Assembly (NCBI RefSeq): GCF_000479045.1
Contig: NZ_KI518203.1
Coordinates: 27,549-91,548, forward strand
DNA from: Cetobacterium somerae ATCC BAA-474
GTDB lineage: Bacteria; Fusobacteriota; Fusobacteriia; Fusobacteriales; Fusobacteriaceae
Length of the DNA stretch: 64,000 bases
Direction: 5' to 3'
The translations under genes were made by a program, and so were the position numbers. Each line of letters starts with the position of its first letter. Position 1 is the first letter of the stretch. The notes below the pieces were generated by a model. The model saw only the letters and a program-made list of their open reading frames with translations, had not been told where the DNA came from and made no database searches. Positions 53,404-61,519 of this stretch are shown here, one piece after another.

Positions 53404-54759
53404 ATGTTTCAAAAATTTAAATTCGAAAAAAGTTTTATTAAAATGTTAATGGCTCTAGCCATTCCTATTATTTTACAAAGTTTGATTACCGCATCATTAA
53501 ATCTTCTTGATAATATCATGGTTGGAAAGCTTGGAGAAAGTGAAATCGCTGCAGTTGGTTTATCTAATCAATTTTATATGATATTCTTCTATTCAGTAGC
53601 TGGTGTAGGAATGGGGGCATCTATTTTCATGTCTCAACTTTGGGGTAAAAAAGATGTCAAAAAAATTCATGAATTTTTAGATTTATCTCTTTTAATCTCA
53701 CTTGGAGTTTCAATATTTTTTGCTGCAATTGCTTTAATTTTTCCAGCAGATATAATTCATATTTTTTTAAATGATCCAACTGTTACATCTCTAGGAGTTA
53801 GTTATTTGAGGATAGTTGCTGTGAGCTATATTCTATCATCTATAACTCTAGCTTATTCAATGGCTTTAAGAAGTACTGCTCAAACTAAACTCCCTATGTA
53901 TGGAAGTATTGTTGGAATTGCTTTTAATGGTCTTTTAAATTATTTATTTATATTTGGTAAATTTGGTGCTCCTAAGATGGGAGTCGCTGGTGCTGCTTTA
54001 GGAACAACTATCTCTAGAACTATGGAACTAGGGTTTCTTTTATTCATGATTTACAATTATAATAATGTAATTGCAACAAAATTCCATGGTTTAAAAGAAC
54101 TTTCTATAAAAAAATTAAAAGAATTCTTTAAAATTGCTTCTCCAGTTATCTTTAACGATATTATGTGGATTCTAGGAATTTCAACTTATTCTATTGCTTA
54201 TGCTAAACTTGGAGTTAACGCAACTGCAACTATGCAAATTGCAATTACTGTTAATAATATGTTTAATATATTTGGTATAGGTATTGGAGCTGCCTCTGCT
54301 ATAATAATTGGTAATAAAATTGGAGCTGGCTTAAAAGATGAAGCGTACTCTCTTTCAATAAAGATATCCCAATTTGGAGTTTTATTAGGAGTAGCCATCG
54401 GAATTATTTTCTACTTTATCTCTCCTCTTTTTGTTGGAGTCTTTAAAATAACTCCTGAAACAGCTAAAAATGTAATTACTGTTTTAAAAATAATGGCATT
54501 CTTTATTCCTGCAAGATTTTATGCTATTATACAAGTAATAGGTACTTTAAGAGGTGGTGGAGATGTTGTTTATGCAATCGCAACTGAAATGATTGGAATT
54601 TGGATTATAGGAATTCCTATGGCCTTTGCTGCTATTCACTTTATCCCGGGATTATCTATAACAACATTATACTTTATAATCTGTTTAGAAGAACTTGTTA
54701 AATGTGTTATAACATACCCACGTGTTATGTCATATAAATGGATTAGAAGTTTAGTTTAA
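53404..54759 (+). CDS. MATE-family multidrug/sodium antiporter
   Basis: 451 residues with about 12 transmembrane helices. ALAIPIILQSLITASLNLLDNIMVGKLGESEIAAVGLSNQF at the N-terminus and MSQLWGKKDVKKIHEF mark the NorM-like MATE branch. The ATG at 53404 follows AAAGGAG; the frame is open 44 codons further upstream, but that part runs through the preceding gene's basic tail and terminator and is not coding. Substrate not predictable. Confidence 0.93.
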   Translation: MFQKFKFEKSFIKMLMALAIPIILQSLITASLNLLDNIMVGKLGESEIAAVGLSNQFYMIFFYSVAGVGMGASIFMSQLWGKKDVKKIHEFLDLSLLISLGVSIFFAAIALIFPADIIHIFLNDPTVTSLGVSYLRIVAVSYILSSITLAYSMALRSTAQTKLPMYGSIVGIAFNGLLNYLFIFGKFGAPKMGVAGAALGTTISRTMELGFLLFMIYNYNNVIATKFHGLKELSIKKLKEFFKIASPVIFNDIMWILGISTYSIAYAKLGVNATATMQIAITVNNMFNIFGIGIGAASAIIIGNKIGAGLKDEAYSLSIKISQFGVLLGVAIGIIFYFISPLFVGVFKITPETAKNVITVLKIMAFFIPARFYAIIQVIGTLRGGGDVVYAIATEMIGIWIIGIPMAFAAIHFIPGLSITTLYFIICLEELVKCVITYPRVMSYKWIRSLV

Positions 54760-54772
54760 TTTAGGAGGATTT

Positions 54773-55693
54773 ATGATATCTTTAATTATTTTACTTATTG
54801 GAGTTGTTTTTTTAGTTTTAGGAGCAAATTCCCTTGTTGATGGAGCTTCTGTTATAGCTAAAAGATTCAATATTCCTAATATTGTTATTGGACTTACCAT
54901 CGTAGCTTTTGGAACTTCTGCTCCTGAACTTGTTGTAAATGTCATTTCTGCATTAAATGGTAAAACTGCTATCACATTAGGAAATGTTATAGGAAGTAAT
55001 GTTATTAATATTCTTGTTATTTTAGGTATTACAGCTATTATCTATCCTTTAACAGTTGCAAGAAACACTGTTAAATTTGAAATACCTATAGCACTTTTTG
55101 CTTCAATTTTAACATATGTTTTAGCTAAAAATGGAGTCTTAAGCAAAATTGATGGATTTATATTATTAGGATTTTTTATATTATTTCTTATGTATAATGC
55201 CTATTTAACAGTTATGAATAGAGAAGAGAGCGAATTAGAAGTAAAAAATTATACATTACCTATAGCTACTGGTGTGACGATACTTGGCTTTATTCTTCTA
55301 GTTTTTGGAGGAAAATTTATTGTTGACTCTGCTGTTGATTTGGCTAGAAACTTTGGAATTTCTGAAAGAGTTATTTCTGTAACAGTTGTTTCTTTAGGAA
55401 CATCTTTACCAGAGTTAGCAACTTCTGTTGTTGCTGCCTTTAAGAAAAATACTGATATTGCAATAGGAAATGTTGTAGGTTCTAACATCTTTAATACATT
55501 TTTCATTCTAGGTGTATCTGCTGTTATCACTCCTATAGATGTTCCTACCACTGCATTTATTGATTTAATTTTAAATATGGTTGCTTCAATTCTTCTTTTA
55601 GCATTTGTTTTAAGAAACTATAGATTAAATAGAATTCATGGTCTTCTATTTTTAACAGTATACTCAACTTATTTATACTCTCTTTTTAAGTAG
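54773..55693 (+). CDS. CaCA-family Na+/Ca2+ antiporter (YrbG-like)
   Basis: 306 residues with about ten transmembrane helices in two inverted repeats. Alpha-1 motif VAFGTSAPELVVNVISAL with GNVIGSNVINI, and alpha-2 motif VSLGTSLPELATSVVAAF with GNVVGSNIFNTFF carry the cation-binding Glu residues. Bacterial members exchange calcium for sodium or protons. 13 nt after the MATE gene with a TTAGGAGG ribosome site, so co-transcribed. Confidence 0.94.
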   Translation: MISLIILLIGVVFLVLGANSLVDGASVIAKRFNIPNIVIGLTIVAFGTSAPELVVNVISALNGKTAITLGNVIGSNVINILVILGITAIIYPLTVARNTVKFEIPIALFASILTYVLAKNGVLSKIDGFILLGFFILFLMYNAYLTVMNREESELEVKNYTLPIATGVTILGFILLVFGGKFIVDSAVDLARNFGISERVISVTVVSLGTSLPELATSVVAAFKKNTDIAIGNVVGSNIFNTFFILGVSAVITPIDVPTTAFIDLILNMVASILLLAFVLRNYRLNRIHGLLFLTVYSTYLYSLFK

Positions 55694-55716
55694 GAGTTGA
55701 AAAGGAGGAGATTAAA

Positions 55717-56589
55717 ATTAAAATAATCTACAATAATGATGATCCAGCTATAGGAATTGTTCAAATTATACATGGTATGAGTGAATACTCTAAAAGATAT
55801 TTGAACTTTACAGATTTTTTAAATAAAAATAGATATATAGTTGTCTTATCTGATCATAGAGGACATGGAGAAGAGGCTTTTAAAAATGGAACCTTAGGAC
55901 TTTTTAGTAGTTCTTTTGATATTTTAGTTTTTGACCAAGTTAATATAAGTAAAAATTTAAAAGAACAGTTCCCTAATCTACCTTTCTATATTTTAGGGCA
56001 TAGTATGGGATCCTTTATAGCTCAGAAACACATGAAAGTATATTCTAAAGAAAAATTTAATTATATTTTTATGGGCAGTTGTTACGAAAGAAAATTCATG
56101 ACTTTTGTTGGTAAAGTTCTTTTTAAATCTATATCTCTTTTAATAAACAATCCTAAAAAAATTTTTAATAATATTATTTTTCTAGGAACTAATTCAAAAA
56201 TTAAAGATAAAGATAAAAATAGCTCATCTTGGTTAAGTAGAGATCCAAAAGTTGTAAAGGAATTTTTAGATGATCCTCATTGTGGGTTTAGTTATACTCC
56301 AAAGTTTTATTATAATTTTTTAGATTTTTTATCTAAGCTTTATAACAAGGATAGCTTTAATTTTGTCAATAAAGCAACTCCTATTTTAATTATTTCTGGT
56401 GAAGATGACCCCATTGGACTTTATGGTCTCGGAGTTAAGTCTCTTTATAACTTCTATTTAAATTTAGGTTTTAATAAACTTTCTTTAAAGTTATATAAAG
56501 ATTGCAGACATGAAATTTTAAATGAACTTAATAAAAATCAAGTATATAACGATATACTACTCTGGATGAAAAAAGAAGGAAAAGTTTAA
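55717..56589 (+). CDS. Alpha/beta hydrolase (monoacylglycerol lipase-like), apparent ATT start
   Basis: About 290 residues. Oxyanion strand GIVQIIHGMSEYSKRY, SDHRGHGEEAF, nucleophile elbow LGHSMGSFIAQ (Ser), acid SGEDDPIG (Asp) and CRHEILNEL (His) match lysophospholipase/monoacylglycerol lipase-type hydrolases. The HGM strand is essential to the fold yet lies upstream of the first in-frame ATG (55777). In this frame between the stop at about 55688 and 55777 there is no ATG, GTG or TTG. A strong AAGGAGGAG site at 55702-55710 is 6 nt before ATT-AAA-ATA-ATC at 55717, so initiation at AUU is the best reading. Likely last gene of the MATE-CaCA operon. Confidence 0.8.
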   Translation: MKIIYNNDDPAIGIVQIIHGMSEYSKRYLNFTDFLNKNRYIVVLSDHRGHGEEAFKNGTLGLFSSSFDILVFDQVNISKNLKEQFPNLPFYILGHSMGSFIAQKHMKVYSKEKFNYIFMGSCYERKFMTFVGKVLFKSISLLINNPKKIFNNIIFLGTNSKIKDKDKNSSSWLSRDPKVVKEFLDDPHCGFSYTPKFYYNFLDFLSKLYNKDSFNFVNKATPILIISGEDDPIGLYGLGVKSLYNFYLNLGFNKLSLKLYKDCRHEILNELNKNQVYNDILLWMKKEGKV

Positions 56590-56603
56590 CTTTTCCTTCT
56601 TTT
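56571..56603. terminator. Bidirectional terminator after the hydrolase gene
   Basis: 14-bp stem AAAAGAAGGAAAAG / CTTTTCCTTCTTTT with a 5-nt loop and T-rich flank, shared by the hydrolase and the convergent YczE-like gene. Confidence 0.85.
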
Positions 56604-56604
56604 A

Positions 56605-57258
56605 TTATTTTAATACTTTTCCTTTTAAAAATTTAAACTCTGATATTAAACTTCTATGCTCTAATTTTTTTATGTCTTGATTATTAAGCTTAAAAAAATA
56701 CTGAATCAAAGGCCCTACGCATAATGAGGAAACTACTGTTCCTACTCCTATTGTTCCTCCTAAAATATATCCAAGACCTAAAACAACAATTTCTATACAA
56801 GTTTTTATTTTCCATAAGGGATGACTTGATTTTTTAGTTAAAATTACCATTAGTCCGTCTCTTGGACCGCATCCAAGACCTGTAGATATATAAACATAAC
56901 AACCATAGCTAAATATAAGTATTCCTATTATTAAAATTAATATTTTTTTTAATAATATGTCCCCTTTAGGTATTATATCTAAATAGATATACATATCTAT
57001 AAATACTCCTACTAATAAAAAATTTATTACAGTTCCGCTTCCAATCGGTTGCTTTAAAAAAATACTAAATAAAACAACGAAAGCTCCTACTAAAAGATTC
57101 GCCTCTCCTAGTGTTATTCCAATAGTTCTATTCAACCCTTGATTTAAAACATCCCACGGTGATAATCCTAAATTTGAGTTTAAAATAGTTACAACTCCCA
57201 ATGCACACAACAATAATCCTAACATTAATTTTAAATACTTCAATATTTCTTGCTTCAT
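56605..57258 (-). CDS. YczE/YyaS/YitT-family membrane protein
   Basis: 217 residues, about five transmembrane helices. LCALGVVTILNSNLGLSPWDVLNQGLNRTIGITLGEANLLVGAFVVLFS, GSGTVINFLLVGVFIDMYIYLDIIP and YISTGLGCGPRDGLMVIL are the family pattern. Function is unknown; members are often found beside transporters or regulators. Single gene, divergent from the thiS leader. Confidence 0.87.
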   Translation of the reverse strand: MKQEILKYLKLMLGLLLCALGVVTILNSNLGLSPWDVLNQGLNRTIGITLGEANLLVGAFVVLFSIFLKQPIGSGTVINFLLVGVFIDMYIYLDIIPKGDILLKKILILIIGILIFSYGCYVYISTGLGCGPRDGLMVILTKKSSHPLWKIKTCIEIVVLGLGYILGGTIGVGTVVSSLCVGPLIQYFFKLNNQDIKKLEHRSLISEFKFLKGKVLK

Positions 57259-57323
57259 GGTCTTTCCTTTCGTAATTTTGCTTGAAATATTATATCATTT
57301 TTAAAGAAAAAAGAAAATTTTAT

Positions 57324-57351
57324 TTGATTTTTTTTTTATTTGATGTAAAAT
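57324..57351 (+). promoter_or_regulatory. Predicted promoter of the thiSGHFE operon
   Basis: -35-like TTGATT (57324-57329), 16-bp spacer, -10 TAAAAT (57346-57351), ending just ahead of the TPP aptamer. Moderate match. Confidence 0.5.
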
Positions 57352-57356
57352 GTTGT

Positions 57357-57442
57357 TGCTAGGGGTGCCTTTGTGGCTGAGAGACTTTGAAAAAAGTTAA
57401 CCCTTCGAACCTGATTTGGTTAAAACCAACGTAGGGAAGCTA
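57357..57442 (+). ncRNA. TPP riboswitch upstream of thiS
   Basis: Conserved blocks in order: GCTAGGGGTGCC, GGCTGAGAGA, AACCCTTCGAACCTGATTTGG and AACGTAGGGAAGC. A terminator hairpin follows at 57471-57504. TPP should repress the thiazole operon. Confidence 0.96.
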
Positions 57443-57470
57443 TTTTATCAAGTTATTATATAACTGATTA

Positions 57471-57504
57471 AAAGGCTATACTCTGGTGGGTATAGCTTTT
57501 TTTT
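57471..57504 (+). terminator. Terminator of the thiS leader
   Basis: 7-bp stem GCTATAC / GTATAGC extended by A-T pairs, 8-nt loop, followed by eight T. Expression platform of the TPP riboswitch. Its GGCTAT stem base is like that of the thiD leader terminator. Confidence 0.88.
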
Positions 57505-57545
57505 ATAAAATAGCCACCTTAAAAATAAAAAGGAGGTAATTTATT

Positions 57546-57743
57546 TTGAATTTTAAATTTAATGGCGAATCTATATCTTTAGATTCTACTAGTACAATTA
57601 AAGAGTTCATTCACTCGCTTAATTTAAATACTGATGGTCTTATTATTTTATTTAATGATAATATCATAAAAAAAGAAAATTTTGATATTGCTATTGAAGA
57701 GGGATGTTCAATTGAAGTCTTAAATTTTGTGTGTGGAGGATAG
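57546..57743 (+). CDS. thiS: Sulfur carrier protein ThiS
   Basis: 65 residues, ubiquitin-like, ending in the obligatory Gly-Gly (VLNFVCGG) that is adenylated by ThiF and thiocarboxylated. [24 protein letters not shown] is typical. Starts with TTG at 57546 behind AAAGGAGGTAA. Followed after 2 nt by thiG. Confidence 0.95.
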   Translation: MNFKFNGESISLDSTSTIKEFIHSLNLNTDGLIILFNDNIIKKENFDIAIEEGCSIEVLNFVCGG

Positions 57744-57745
57744 TT

Positions 57746-58513
57746 ATGGATAAATTATTTATAGGTGGAATAGAATTTAATAATCGTCTTATTACAGGTA
57801 GTGGAAAGTTTTCAAATTATTCATTAATTAATGAGATGCTAAATAAATGTGGTAGTGAAATGATTACCGTTGCATTAAGAAGAGTTGATCTTAGCGGAAA
57901 AAGTGAAAATATTTTAGAATATGTCCCTAAAAACATTAAACTTCTTCCTAATACAAGTGGAGCAAGAAATGCTGAAGAAGCTATTAAAATTGCAAGAATT
58001 GCTAGAGCCTCTGGGTGTGGAGATTTTATAAAAATTGAAATAATAAGCGATATGAAGTATCTAATGCCTGATAACGAAGAAACTATAAAAGCTACTAAAG
58101 TACTTGCAAAAGAAGGATTTATTGTTATGCCATATATCAATCCAGATTTAATTGTCGCTAAAAAATTAGAGCTTGCTGGAGCAGCAGCTATTATGCCACT
58201 TGGTGCTCCCATTGGATCAAATAAAGGACTCCTAACAAAGCCGATGATTGAAATTCTTGTTGAAAATTGTACTCTTCCTATTATTGTTGATGCTGGAATT
58301 GGAAAACCTTCTCACGCATGTGAAGCTATGGAAATAGGATGTAGTGCTGTTTTAGTTGATACCGCTATTGCAACTAGTGGTGATCCAGTGAAAATGTCCA
58401 TTGCTTTTAATAAAGCTGTTCAAGCTGGCCGTGAAGCTTACTTAGCTAAATGTGGTAAAATCAATAATACTGCTATTGCCTCTTCTCCTCTTACTGGATT
58501 TTTAAGGGATTAG
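57746..58513 (+). CDS. thiG: Thiazole synthase
   Basis: 255 residues. [56 protein letters not shown], the Schiff-base lysine region [22 protein letters not shown] and [28 protein letters not shown] are hallmarks. Condenses DXP, ThiS thiocarboxylate and dehydroglycine. The ATG at 57746 follows GTGTGGAGGA; the in-frame GTG at 57731 lies inside the thiS end and is not preferred. Confidence 0.97.
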   Translation: MDKLFIGGIEFNNRLITGSGKFSNYSLINEMLNKCGSEMITVALRRVDLSGKSENILEYVPKNIKLLPNTSGARNAEEAIKIARIARASGCGDFIKIEIISDMKYLMPDNEETIKATKVLAKEGFIVMPYINPDLIVAKKLELAGAAAIMPLGAPIGSNKGLLTKPMIEILVENCTLPIIVDAGIGKPSHACEAMEIGCSAVLVDTAIATSGDPVKMSIAFNKAVQAGREAYLAKCGKINNTAIASSPLTGFLRD

Positions 58514-58522
58514 TGAAAATTT

Positions 58523-59632
58523 ATGAAAAAAATTTTACAGCATTATAAATCTTTTGATTATAATAATTTTTTTGAAAAACTAAGTACATCTGATATAGAA
58601 AATATTATTGAAAATAGTGGTGAAAAAATTCTTGAAGACTTAGAATTTTTAGCTTTACTTTCTCCAAAAGCTTCAAATTTATTGGAAAAAATGGCCTTAA
58701 AAGCTAATTCTCTAACTAAGCAATATTTTGGTAAAGAAATTCACATATATGCTCCTTTATATATTTCAAATATATGTGATAATGAATGTAGTTACTGTGG
58801 TTTTAAACATTCAAATCCAATTAAAAGACGTCATTTAACTCTTGAAGAAATTGAGAAAGAAGCTATTTTTATCTCTGAAACTCTTGGTATTCACAGTATT
58901 ATTTTATTGACCGGAGAAAGCTCTATAAATTCTATAGAATATTTAAAAAATTCAATTAAAATTTTAAAAAAATATTTTTCTACTGTTATAATTGAAGTTC
59001 AACCCCTTTCACAAGAGGAGTATGAAATTCTATATAAAGTTGGACTTGATGGTGTTACCGTTTATCAAGAGTGCTATCATAAAGAAACATACTCTAAATA
59101 TCATCTAAAAGGAAATAAAACAGATTATACATACAGACTAGAAACTCCTAAAAGAGCAGCCTTAGCTAATTTAAGATCTATTAATATCGGTACTTTATTT
59201 GGACTTGGAAATCCTATTGAAGAAGCATTTTTATCAGGTATGCATCTAAAATATTTAACAAATACTTTCTTAGGGTCACAATTTTCTATATCTCTTCCTA
59301 GAATTAAAGAAGCTTATAGAAATATCAAGCCTGAAAATATTGTAAATGATAAGGAATTTGTGCAATTTATACTAGCTTATCGTTTGGCTTTTCCTATGAT
59401 TGGAATAAATATCTCAACTAGAGAAGCAGAGAATTTTAGGGATAATCTACTCCCTTTAGGAGTCACTAAATATTCTGCAGGTTCTGTCACAGAAGTTGGA
59501 GGATACTCTCTTTCAAATAATTCAGAACCTCAATTTGAAACAGACGATCATAGAAGTGTACAAGAGATTGTTTCTATGCTAAAAACTAAAGGATATCAAC
59601 CAATTTTTAAAGATTGGGAAGGTAATTTATGA
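58523..59632 (+). CDS. thiH: 2-iminoacetate synthase (radical SAM)
   Basis: 369 residues. Radical SAM cluster C85-x3-C89-x2-C92 (CDNECSYCGF), LTGESS, DGVTVYQECYHKETYSKYH and GSQFSISLPRIKEA are typical of ThiH, which cleaves tyrosine to dehydroglycine; this is the anaerobic alternative to ThiO and fits the lifestyle. Overlaps thiF by 4 nt. Confidence 0.96.
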   Translation: MKKILQHYKSFDYNNFFEKLSTSDIENIIENSGEKILEDLEFLALLSPKASNLLEKMALKANSLTKQYFGKEIHIYAPLYISNICDNECSYCGFKHSNPIKRRHLTLEEIEKEAIFISETLGIHSIILLTGESSINSIEYLKNSIKILKKYFSTVIIEVQPLSQEEYEILYKVGLDGVTVYQECYHKETYSKYHLKGNKTDYTYRLETPKRAALANLRSINIGTLFGLGNPIEEAFLSGMHLKYLTNTFLGSQFSISLPRIKEAYRNIKPENIVNDKEFVQFILAYRLAFPMIGINISTREAENFRDNLLPLGVTKYSAGSVTEVGGYSLSNNSEPQFETDDHRSVQEIVSMLKTKGYQPIFKDWEGNL

Positions 59633-60174
59633 TTAAAATAGGCGTTGCTGGTTGCGGTGGTATAGGTTCAAATGTAGCTATGAACCTCGTTAGAGCAGGT
59701 ATTAAAAATTTTATTTTAGTCGATTTCGATAAAATTGAAGAAACTAATTTAAATAGACAATTTTATTTTAAAAATCAAATAGGATTATACAAAGCTCCTA
59801 CATTGATGAAAAATCTAAAATCTATTAATGAAAATTTAAATATTGATTTTTTCGTAGAAAAAATTGATAAAAATAATATCTTAGATTTTTTTTCAGACTG
59901 TGATATCATTATTGAAGCTTTTGATAAAAAAGAGTTTAAAACTCTTTTAATTGAAAACTACTCGACTAAATATATTATATCTGCAAATGGTATCGGTGGA
60001 AGAGATTTAAAAAATATAAAAAATTTAACATTTAATAAACTAACTGTGATTGGCGATTTTTATAGTGATATAAAAATTTATCAAACATATTCAACTAAAG
60101 TTATGTTTATTGCGTGTCTTATGGCAAATAAAGTTTTAGATATAATAGGAGGATTTTCCGATGAAAAAATTTGA
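59629..60174 (+). CDS. thiF: ThiS adenylyltransferase ThiF (short form)
   Basis: 181 residues. Nucleotide site IGVAGCGGIGSNVAMNLVRAG, VDFDKIEETNLNRQFYF, IIEAFDKKEFK and SANGIGGRD. It is shorter than E. coli ThiF (about 250) and lacks the zinc-binding CxxC pairs, like the short ThiF subfamily of clostridia and fusobacteria. It overlaps both neighbours (thiH by 4 nt, thiE by 14 nt). Confidence 0.93.
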   Translation: MIKIGVAGCGGIGSNVAMNLVRAGIKNFILVDFDKIEETNLNRQFYFKNQIGLYKAPTLMKNLKSINENLNIDFFVEKIDKNNILDFFSDCDIIIEAFDKKEFKTLLIENYSTKYIISANGIGGRDLKNIKNLTFNKLTVIGDFYSDIKIYQTYSTKVMFIACLMANKVLDIIGGFSDEKI

Positions 60175-60805
60175 TTTACCCATTGGAGTTTATGCAATAA
60201 CAGATTCTAAATCTGGAAAAAATAAAGAATTTTTAGAATATTGTGAAGACCTTTTAAAAGGTGAAGCTAAAATTATACAATACAGAGAAAAAAAGAGAGA
60301 TTTAAAACTTCTTTTAGAAGAGGCTAAAGCTTTAAGAGAATTGACACTAAAATATAATGCAACTTTTATAGTTAATGACTATCTTGATATTGCTCTTTTA
60401 TCGGAAGCTGATGGAATTCATATTGGACAAGATGATCTTCCTATAAAAGACGTTAGAAAAATTTTAGGTGAAAATAAAATTATTGGAATTTCTACTCACA
60501 ATCCTCAAGAAGCACAACAAGCCATTATAGATGGGGCTGATTATATTGGAGTAGGACCAATTTTTTATACAGAAACTAAAGAGGATGTATGTGCTCCAGT
60601 TACTTTAGAATATTTGGATTTTGTTAACAAAAATATTAAATTACCTTATGTTGCAATTGGAGGAATCAAAGAAAATAATATAGATAAAGTTCTCGCAATG
60701 GGAGCAAAGTCTATCTGTCTTGTTTCAGAATTAGTTGGTGCAGACAATACTCTTGAAACTACTAAAAGAATTAATAATATAATTAAACATTGGCATAAAA
60801 ATTAA
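60161..60805 (+). CDS. thiE: Thiamine-phosphate synthase
   Basis: 214 residues. YAITDSKSGKNKEF, IIQYREKKRDLKLLLEEA, FIVNDYLDIALLSEADGIHIGQDDLPIKDVRKILGENKIIGISTHNPQEA and YIGVGPIFYTETKED are ThiE hallmarks. Joins HMP-PP and thiazole phosphate. Last gene of the operon. Confidence 0.97.
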   Translation: MKKFDLPIGVYAITDSKSGKNKEFLEYCEDLLKGEAKIIQYREKKRDLKLLLEEAKALRELTLKYNATFIVNDYLDIALLSEADGIHIGQDDLPIKDVRKILGENKIIGISTHNPQEAQQAIIDGADYIGVGPIFYTETKEDVCAPVTLEYLDFVNKNIKLPYVAIGGIKENNIDKVLAMGAKSICLVSELVGADNTLETTKRINNIIKHWHKN

Positions 60806-60811
60806 TAAAAA

Positions 60812-60840
60812 AACCTCTAATTTTACTTAGAGGTTTTTTT
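60812..60840 (+). terminator. Terminator after thiE
   Basis: 9-bp stem AACCTCTAA / TTAGAGGTT with a 6-nt loop and seven T. It also serves the LytTR gene on the opposite strand (A-rich flank). Confidence 0.9.
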
Positions 60841-61519
60841 ATAGACCTAATACAATTTTGTTGTTTGTTAAATTACATTTATCTTCAAGTTCTTTTAGTT
60901 TCAATTTACTGGTGTAAATAAACTCTTTATTTTTAAAAACTATAACTTCTTCTTTATAATCTAAAACTTCTACCAGTTGAATATTAATTATAGTTCCTCT
61001 ATCTAGTTTATAAAAAATATTTGTATGAATAATTTTTTCCTCTACTTCAGAGAAATTTTTCTTTATATCAAAAATTTCTGAATTTGTTAAATGAAATTCT
61101 GTCCTCCTTGAAATACTTGAGTATGTGATGTAATTTATTTCTGAAAAACTATATATTCCTCTTTTAAAACTATCAAAAAGATAAAAGGAGGTTATGTTAC
61201 TCTCTTTTTTTTCTAACTGCTGGATACACTCTTCTAGCTCAAAAATGTCTTTTCTAATTAAACAATCATCCACCAAATTACTTAAAAATAACTTTCGCAT
61301 CTCTCTAGTTTCATTTTCACCAACTAATGCAATTACTTTTAAATTTTGTTTTTTATATTCAATTAATTTTTCATCTATATTTTCTGTTTTTGAATCAATT
61401 ATAATAACATCAACATTTTGAATTTCATCACTATTTTTTCTTAAATCAATACATTTATAAGGAATAACTTCATTTAAAATTATTTTCAAATTATTATCTA
61501 CATCTATCCCTAATATCAT
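60839..61519 (-). CDS. LytTR-family regulator with divergent receiver domain
   Basis: 226 residues. Residues 1-105 look like a receiver domain: acidic residues in GIDVDNN (D6, D8) and a candidate phospho-acceptor D42 in VDVIIIDSK, but the switch threonine is replaced (VIALVGENE). Residues about 125-220 match LytTR DNA-binding domains (FSEINYITYSSISRRTEFHLT, FYKLDRGTIINIQLVEVLDY, FIYTSKLKLKELED). It starts directly at the stop of the sensor gene (TAA/ATG adjacent), so the pair is coupled. DNA target unknown. Confidence 0.8.
   Translation of the reverse strand: MILGIDVDNNLKIILNEVIPYKCIDLRKNSDEIQNVDVIIIDSKTENIDEKLIEYKKQNLKVIALVGENETREMRKLFLSNLVDDCLIRKDIFELEECIQQLEKKESNITSFYLFDSFKRGIYSFSEINYITYSSISRRTEFHLTNSEIFDIKKNFSEVEEKIIHTNIFYKLDRGTIINIQLVEVLDYKEEVIVFKNKEFIYTSKLKLKELEDKCNLTNNKIVLGL

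Noticed and set aside
55249..55551. Minus-strand open frame of 100 codons in the CaCA antiporter gene
   Set aside because: Antisense to a clear transporter gene with both alpha motifs; no ribosome site or promoter.
57817..58212. Minus-strand open frame of 131 codons within thiG
   Set aside because: thiG is fully supported on the plus strand; the antisense frame has no family features and is a codon-bias shadow.
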